Origin: Deltaproteobacteria bacterium
Lineage (GTDB): Bacteria; Myxococcota_C; UBA6777
NCBI GenBank assembly: GCA_006226375.1
Contig: SBHC01000077.1
Location: forward strand, 1 to 64,000
DNA length: 64,000 nt
Reading direction: 5' to 3'
Shown here: in pieces, positions 60,325-64,000 of the stretch
Layout of the letters: each line of letters opens with the position of its first letter
Position numbering within the stretch: the stretch's first letter is position 1
Notes under the pieces: generated by a model
Seen by the model: only the letters and a program-made list of their open reading frames with translations
The model's database searches: none
What the model was told of the DNA's origin: nothing
Position numbers and translations under genes: made by a program

Positions 60325-61860
60325 ATGATTGTACGTGGTTCTGAGTTGGACCGGCCTCTTGAGTTACGAGCCGAAGTCATTGTTATTGGCTCGGGTGCCG
60401 GCGGATCTGTGATCGCCAAGGAGCTTACGGAAGCCGGGCGTGATGTCTTGGTGTTGGAGGAAGGCCGCTACGTTCGGCCCCAAGTGTACGGGCAATGGCG
60501 ACCCTCCATGACTCTCCGACGGATGGGTCGCTCCGGTGGGACGACGGCTGCGATTGGGGTTGGAGACTCGCCTACCATCAACATCCAGGCGGGCTCCTGT
60601 GTCGGTGGGTCCTCCGTGATGACCGGCGGTGTTTGTTTCCGGATCCCAGGTCATGTTCATAAAGAATGGGTCGATGATCTGGGCGTTTCTTCCCTCTCTG
60701 AAGAGGCGATGTTGCCGTTCTACAAGCGCGTGGAAAAGGCCATCCATGTTGAAGAAGTCCCTGAGCACATGCGAAGCCGAGGGACTCAGCTGTTTGGTCA
60801 AGGTTCAGCCAAGATGGGAATGCCGTTGCAGCCTCTCAAGCGGAACACCAAGGGTTGCTGTGGATGCAGCGCCTGCAACTTTGGCTGTCCTCATCAGGCC
60901 AAAATGTCGGTGGATCTGACCTACCTGCCTGTGGCGTTGGCCGGTGGAGCCAAGGTCCTCGCAGACCATCGCGTGGATCGCATTCTCCTTGACGGCGATC
61001 GTGTCGTGGGTGTGGAAGGCTCCATCCTTCGTGAGCCAGACCGCAAGCCCAAGGGCCGGTTTGTTGCCAAAGCTCCCATGGTTGTTGTGGCTGCAGGGAC
61101 TCTTCACACTCCCGTGCTGCTCAGCAAAAGCAAGATTGGGCGACGGAGTGGTCAGGTCGGGAGGAATGTGACGTTGCACCCTGCATTCCGAATCGCCGCT
61201 GTGTTTGATGAACCCATTCAGAACTGGAAGGGCGCGTTGCAGAGCGCATACTGCCAGCATCCTTCGGAGGAGAAGCTGATCTTTATCAGCGTGATGGCTC
61301 CACCCAGTGTTCTAACTGCGATGTGGCCAGGAGTGGGTCCTGCGTTTATGGAGAAAGCCCGACAGCTTGGGCATCTCGCTACGTTTGGAGGTATGGTTCA
61401 CGACGAACCTGTCGGTCGAATCTGGGTCACTCCAGGTCGTGAGCCCCTGATTACCTACCAAATGGATCCTCGGGATCGCACCGCTATGTTTGAAGGCATT
61501 CGGTTTCTCGCGGAGAGCTACTTTGAAGCGGGCGCCAAAACGGTGTTGATGCCCATTTTGGGAACCGAGCCCCTCCAAACGATGGATGACCTGCGGCGTA
61601 TCGACTTCACCCGGCTCAAAGCCAGTTCGGTTGAATGTCTCTCGTTCCACCCCTTGGGAAGCTGCCAGATGGGGACGGACCCACGTCGTGCAGTCGTTGA
61701 CCCTCGGGGCGAATGCTTTGATGTTCGCGGCCTTTGGATCGCAGACGGGAGCGTATTCCCTTCCAGTGTAGGGGTCAACACCCAGATCCCTGTCATGACG
61801 ATGGCCACGCGCATCGCCTTTGAGATGTTAGAAACACCTGCTCCTCGCTACTATGTATAG
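60325..61860 (+). CDS. GMC-family FAD oxidoreductase with Cys cluster
   Basis: A 511-aa flavoprotein. The FAD-binding GSGAGG (22-27) and GSCVGGSSVMTGG open the protein, and the active site is in HPLGSCQMG with NTQIPVMTMATR at the end. A Cys cluster at 178-188 (CCxCxxCxxxC) matches that of alcohol or cholesterol-type GMC oxidases and could hold an Fe-S centre or zinc. The substrate is probably an alcohol or sterol. The ATG at 60325 is chosen because the flavin site then sits near the N-terminus. A strong hairpin follows at 61874. Confidence 0.88.
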   Translation: MIVRGSELDRPLELRAEVIVIGSGAGGSVIAKELTEAGRDVLVLEEGRYVRPQVYGQWRPSMTLRRMGRSGGTTAAIGVGDSPTINIQAGSCVGGSSVMTGGVCFRIPGHVHKEWVDDLGVSSLSEEAMLPFYKRVEKAIHVEEVPEHMRSRGTQLFGQGSAKMGMPLQPLKRNTKGCCGCSACNFGCPHQAKMSVDLTYLPVALAGGAKVLADHRVDRILLDGDRVVGVEGSILREPDRKPKGRFVAKAPMVVVAAGTLHTPVLLSKSKIGRRSGQVGRNVTLHPAFRIAAVFDEPIQNWKGALQSAYCQHPSEEKLIFISVMAPPSVLTAMWPGVGPAFMEKARQLGHLATFGGMVHDEPVGRIWVTPGREPLITYQMDPRDRTAMFEGIRFLAESYFEAGAKTVLMPILGTEPLQTMDDLRRIDFTRLKASSVECLSFHPLGSCQMGTDPRRAVVDPRGECFDVRGLWIADGSVFPSSVGVNTQIPVMTMATRIAFEMLETPAPRYYV

Positions 61861-61873
61861 GGGCGCTCTTCGG

Positions 61874-61905
61874 ACCTGACAGTTGCCTGTCAGGTGTTTG
61901 TTCCT
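61874..61905 (+). terminator. Rho-independent terminator of the GMC gene
   Basis: Perfect 9-bp arms ACCTGACAG/CTGTCAGGT with a TTGC loop, followed by GTTTGTTCCTT. It lies 14 bp past the stop. Confidence 0.75.
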
Positions 61906-62069
61906 TCACACGAAAATCAACTTGACGGAACCCCTTTGATCTGGTAGTTTCGTCGTCCGCTGGCCGTGTTTGGCGGCAGCATCTTGCAGCTCACGTTGCT
62001 TTATCTGTTTGAAACAACAGATTTTTTATACACACATTCTTGTTTCTGGTTGACAAAGGAGTAGTCACA

Positions 62070-62219
62070 ATGGGTAAAGGCGATCGACGCACCCGAAAAG
62101 GTAAGATTTTCCGCGGCACTTACGGCAAGTCCCGTCCCCGCAAACAAAAGAACGTGGAAGCTACCCGCGCGAACCACCCCCAGGTTCGGATCGCGAACAC
62201 CGCTAGCGACGACAACTAA
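62070..62219 (+). CDS. 30S ribosomal protein bTHX
   Basis: A 49-aa basic protein beginning [20 protein letters not shown] and continuing SRPRKQK, the signature of the small-subunit protein THX, which sits in the 30S head. The C-terminal 20 residues extend beyond the shortest family members. The RBS AAGGAG is 9 bp upstream. It stands alone between the GMC terminator and the outer-membrane protein gene. Confidence 0.92.
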   Translation: MGKGDRRTRKGKIFRGTYGKSRPRKQKNVEATRANHPQVRIANTASDDN

Positions 62220-62604
62220 ATCCCTCCTCCTCCTCGGCACTTCGCTTCCCCTACAATCCCTACAGTTTGATCAGATCTAGCTTGATCACAGATCACAACC
62301 GGATTGATCCATCCTAGACCTCTCTTCTATGTGATAAACCTCACATTTCTCTCCGTTTGTTAGACTCCAAACCTCTCGGTTTCTTGCCTTTGTTGTACAT
62401 TTTTTTGCTCTTAGGTTTCTGATTTTCTTTGGGTTTTGTTAGGTGTCTCCAGATTTTTTTGGCTTCGCTTTCAAGATTTCTAACCGGACTCCGTTTTCTA
62501 TTTCACGTAAATGGGAGACACAAACTGCTCACCAACAGCAGTGACTTCGCCGCAACCACCGGGACTATCCCACACGAGGCGAAGTGAGAACGGAGCACCG
62601 AGTC
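62220..62604. other. 385-bp gap with CRP-type site and GATCA cluster
   Basis: The gap between bTHX and the outer-membrane protein gene holds no ORF with an RBS. It carries four GATCA/TGATC motifs at 62268-62310 and the perfect CRP-type palindrome at 62329, followed by a T-rich stretch (62390-62500). It presumably controls the downstream gene. Confidence 0.6.
62329..62346. promoter_or_regulatory. perfect CRP-type palindrome
   Basis: ATGTGA-TAAACC-TCACAT contains the consensus TGTGA-N6-TCACA without mismatch. It is about 260 bp upstream of the outer-membrane protein start. A CRP/FNR-family regulator is the obvious candidate. Confidence 0.55.
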
Positions 62605-63249
62605 ATGAGACAATTCATCAAAACATTGGCAACAGCATGGGTCGCTGGAATGGTTCTTTGCTTGGGAGTGGCGACTGCCGAAGCTGGATATGACAGCAAC
62701 TTCACATTCGGCGTTGGGATTCACTCGGGTTACTTCCACGCAGGCGCAGCGACCAACGGCGACAGCCACCGTCCAGTGTACGGTCTCAACCTTCGCGCTC
62801 GAATGTTCCGCATCATCGGACTTTCCATGGCTTACGACTTGAACAGCAAGCAGGAAGTCGATGGTGACGTCAATCTTCCCTACCCCACAATGCAGTTTGC
62901 GGCTCATGTGTACTTCATGCAGTTCAAGCGTGTCTCGTTGAACCTCTTGGTTGGTCTTGGTCTCAACCTGGGCGAAAACAACTACGGAAGCGTTTTGACC
63001 TCCTACGTCTTGGGAACAGAGCTGGCGGTTCGAGTGCACAAGCACATCGAAGTCAACGCAGGCTTGCGCTTCTACCTTCGCTCCTTTGATGTCGCCGTCA
63101 ACCAACAACAAGGTTTGACCCGCGAGTCGGATGGCAGCTTCACTGTTGACCCAACCCAAGCTGAGAACCTCAGCGGAGGCAACGTGGCCCAAGACATCTT
63201 TGACTTCCGTAACTTTCAACTTCTGGTCTCGGTTCGCGCTTACATCTAG
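62605..63249 (+). CDS. outer-membrane beta-barrel-like protein
   Basis: A 214-aa protein with a signal peptide of 27 residues ending ATAEA. The mature chain has alternating amphipathic strands (NFTFGVGIHSGYFHAG; SLNLLVGLGLNLGENN; VNAGLRFYLRSFDVAV) and ends in FQLLVSVRAYI. No named family is certain. The ATG at 62605 is preferred over the GTG at 62584 because GGAG lies 9 bp upstream and the signal peptide begins there. The upstream CRP-type site suggests regulated expression. Confidence 0.75.
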   Translation: MRQFIKTLATAWVAGMVLCLGVATAEAGYDSNFTFGVGIHSGYFHAGAATNGDSHRPVYGLNLRARMFRIIGLSMAYDLNSKQEVDGDVNLPYPTMQFAAHVYFMQFKRVSLNLLVGLGLNLGENNYGSVLTSYVLGTELAVRVHKHIEVNAGLRFYLRSFDVAVNQQQGLTRESDGSFTVDPTQAENLSGGNVAQDIFDFRNFQLLVSVRAYI

Positions 63250-63305
63250 CGAGAACCCCCGCGCTGATACCACAGCGTGATTCCTCTCTGCTCTTCTTGA
63301 GCATC

Positions 63306-63330
63306 GGGGGCAGATAAGCATGCTGCCCCC
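63306..63330 (+). terminator. G/C-rich hairpin after the outer-membrane protein gene
   Basis: GGGGGCAG and CTGCCCCC arms with a 9-nt loop. There is no T tract, so it may stabilise the 3' end or pause transcription rather than terminate it. Confidence 0.45.
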
Positions 63331-63465
63331 TCTCGGGACAGCCGGCGGGATTCTTCTTGAGTCTCTCCTGCTGTCCTGAGAAAAAGCCGGAAAGCGGCGA
63401 AGCTTCTTTTCGGTGTCTACATTTCTGTGTGGATATGCTTTTGCTCCTTTTGCTACGTATCACCC

Positions 63466-63507
63466 GAACACTCTTCTGGAAGGAACCAGGGGAGTGTTCT
63501 TTTTTTA
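63466..63507 (+). terminator. strong Rho-independent terminator
   Basis: GAACACTC/GAGTGTTC arms with an inner CTGG/CCAG stem, followed by T8. It lies 217 bp past the outer-membrane protein gene. Confidence 0.85.
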
Positions 63508-63630
63508 GGGGTGGTTCAGGTCCCATGCCTTCCATCTTCGCATCGAATGGTGTATCCTGTCTTGTGCTTCCAACCTCTCTTTTTGTTTGGGGATTGATGT
63601 CCTTCGTTTGAGAATAAAGGATCCTGTTCG

Positions 63631-64000
63631 ATGGCAAGTTTGTTTCGTGTTTGGGAAAGGGTACGCCACCAACGTCCGATTGTTGGTTTGTTTGGGATGG
63701 CGTTGGTTGCTCTCTTGTCTCTGGTTGTGGGTTGCCACACCATGCCCGACGGTCGGGGCGCGCCCAGTCTTAACTTTCAGAGTCAAGAGCGGAACTTTGG
63801 GCAAGAAGTCTACCGCCTGATTTTGCGGGAAGCTGCGCTCCACCCTCAATACTCCAAAGAGCGAGTGAGCGGCATCCGGTTGATGAACGGAGAGTGGAAC
63901 ATCCCCGACACCATCAACGCTATCCTCCCCAAGGATGTGTTGGATGGTGTTGAGATCTTTATGCGTCGCTTGCTCCCCCTCTACGATGACAACACGATGT
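63631..64000 (+). CDS. lipoprotein, cut off by the window end
   Basis: The first 123 codons of a gene running past position 64000. Residues 1-37 are a signal peptide with the lipobox LVVGC. The mature part begins with a Gly/Ser/Asn-containing stretch and a helical segment (FGQEVYRLILREAALHP) without recognisable domain. The start has AAAGGAT 9 bp upstream. No family call is possible from the fragment. Confidence 0.75.
   Translation, partial: MASLFRVWERVRHQRPIVGLFGMALVALLSLVVGCHTMPDGRGAPSLNFQSQERNFGQEVYRLILREAALHPQYSKERVSGIRLMNGEWNIPDTINAILPKDVLDGVEIFMRRLLPLYDDNTM

Larger units (their letters stand above)
63250..63630. other. 381-bp gap with structured sequence
   Basis: It contains a CGCTG/CAGCG hairpin (63262-63277), the G/C-rich hairpin at 63306, a longer imperfect CTCGGGACAGC/GCTGTCCTGAG pairing (63332-63380), and a strong terminator at 63466. 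No ORF has an RBS. It may carry a small RNA. Confidence 0.5.

Noticed and set aside
63466-63507. CTGGAAGGAACCAG loop considered as signal recognition particle RNA
   Set aside because: Flanking sequence lacks the conserved SRP helix 8 pattern; it is better read as a terminator stem followed by T8.

Overview
The window looks like chromosomal DNA from a Myxococcota- or Bradymonadota-like bacterium (former deltaproteobacteria) of moderate GC. The signs are a SpoIID protein ending in a MYXO-CTERM-type tail and carrying three MopE-type metal-binding motifs, many lipoproteins, several Cys-rich modular surface proteins, two eukaryotic-type Ser/Thr kinases plus a PP2C phosphatase, SUMF1 (FGE-like) domains, and Asn/Thr/Gly-rich linkers. 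Lineage is inferred from gene content only. I see no rRNA, tRNA or CRISPR.

Layout. 0-11 kb: OmpA-type lipoprotein, zinc-less MutM-like glycosylase, membrane Ser/Thr kinase, small envelope protein, Ddl, ferrochelatase, ABC exporter, AI-2E-type permease. 11-17 kb: two adjacent Cys-rich lipoproteins sharing a module (one with a CAP domain), then Tex and a 21-bp intergenic repeat. 17-20.4 kb: a histidine kinase/OmpR-type regulator pair divergent from a Spy/CpxP-like protein. 20.6-30.6 kb: a minus-strand run of CpXC protein, glycosidase-like lipoprotein, LVIVD/PA14 lipoprotein, TPR-beta-barrel protein, three-TM protein and a YrdC-domain protein. 30.8-40.3 kb: kinase-SUMF1 fusion, 51-aa lipoprotein, HU, YbgF-like lipoprotein, an unusual protein built of 32 ten-residue C-X9 repeats, and the SpoIID protein.

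40.3-44.3 kb is the accessory region. It is AT-richer and holds an AAA ATPase/TOPRIM-like pair, a 92-codon ORF that looks like a fused remnant of type I restriction genes (hsdR start joined to hsdM end), a 21-bp tandem array encoding a Cys heptapeptide repeat broken by a stop codon, and an unknown helical protein followed by a perfect palindrome. 44.3-64 kb: SUMF1 lipoprotein, NarL-type regulator, RdgC-like pair, ABC ATPase, TPR membrane protein, overlapping gatCAB, mtnA, TPR lipoprotein, PP2C phosphatase, a 1012-aa lipoprotein of about 23 four-Cys modules, a GMC oxidoreductase with its small partner, ribosomal protein bTHX, an outer-membrane protein, and a lipoprotein cut by the window end.

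Together the genes describe an envelope-rich cell with phospho-signalling (two Ser/Thr kinases, PP2C, two-component systems). The best candidates for undescribed biology are the exactly periodic Cys/Arg/aromatic repeat proteins (periods 7, 10 and 36 residues) and the ATPase/TOPRIM pair left beside a deleted type I restriction locus.
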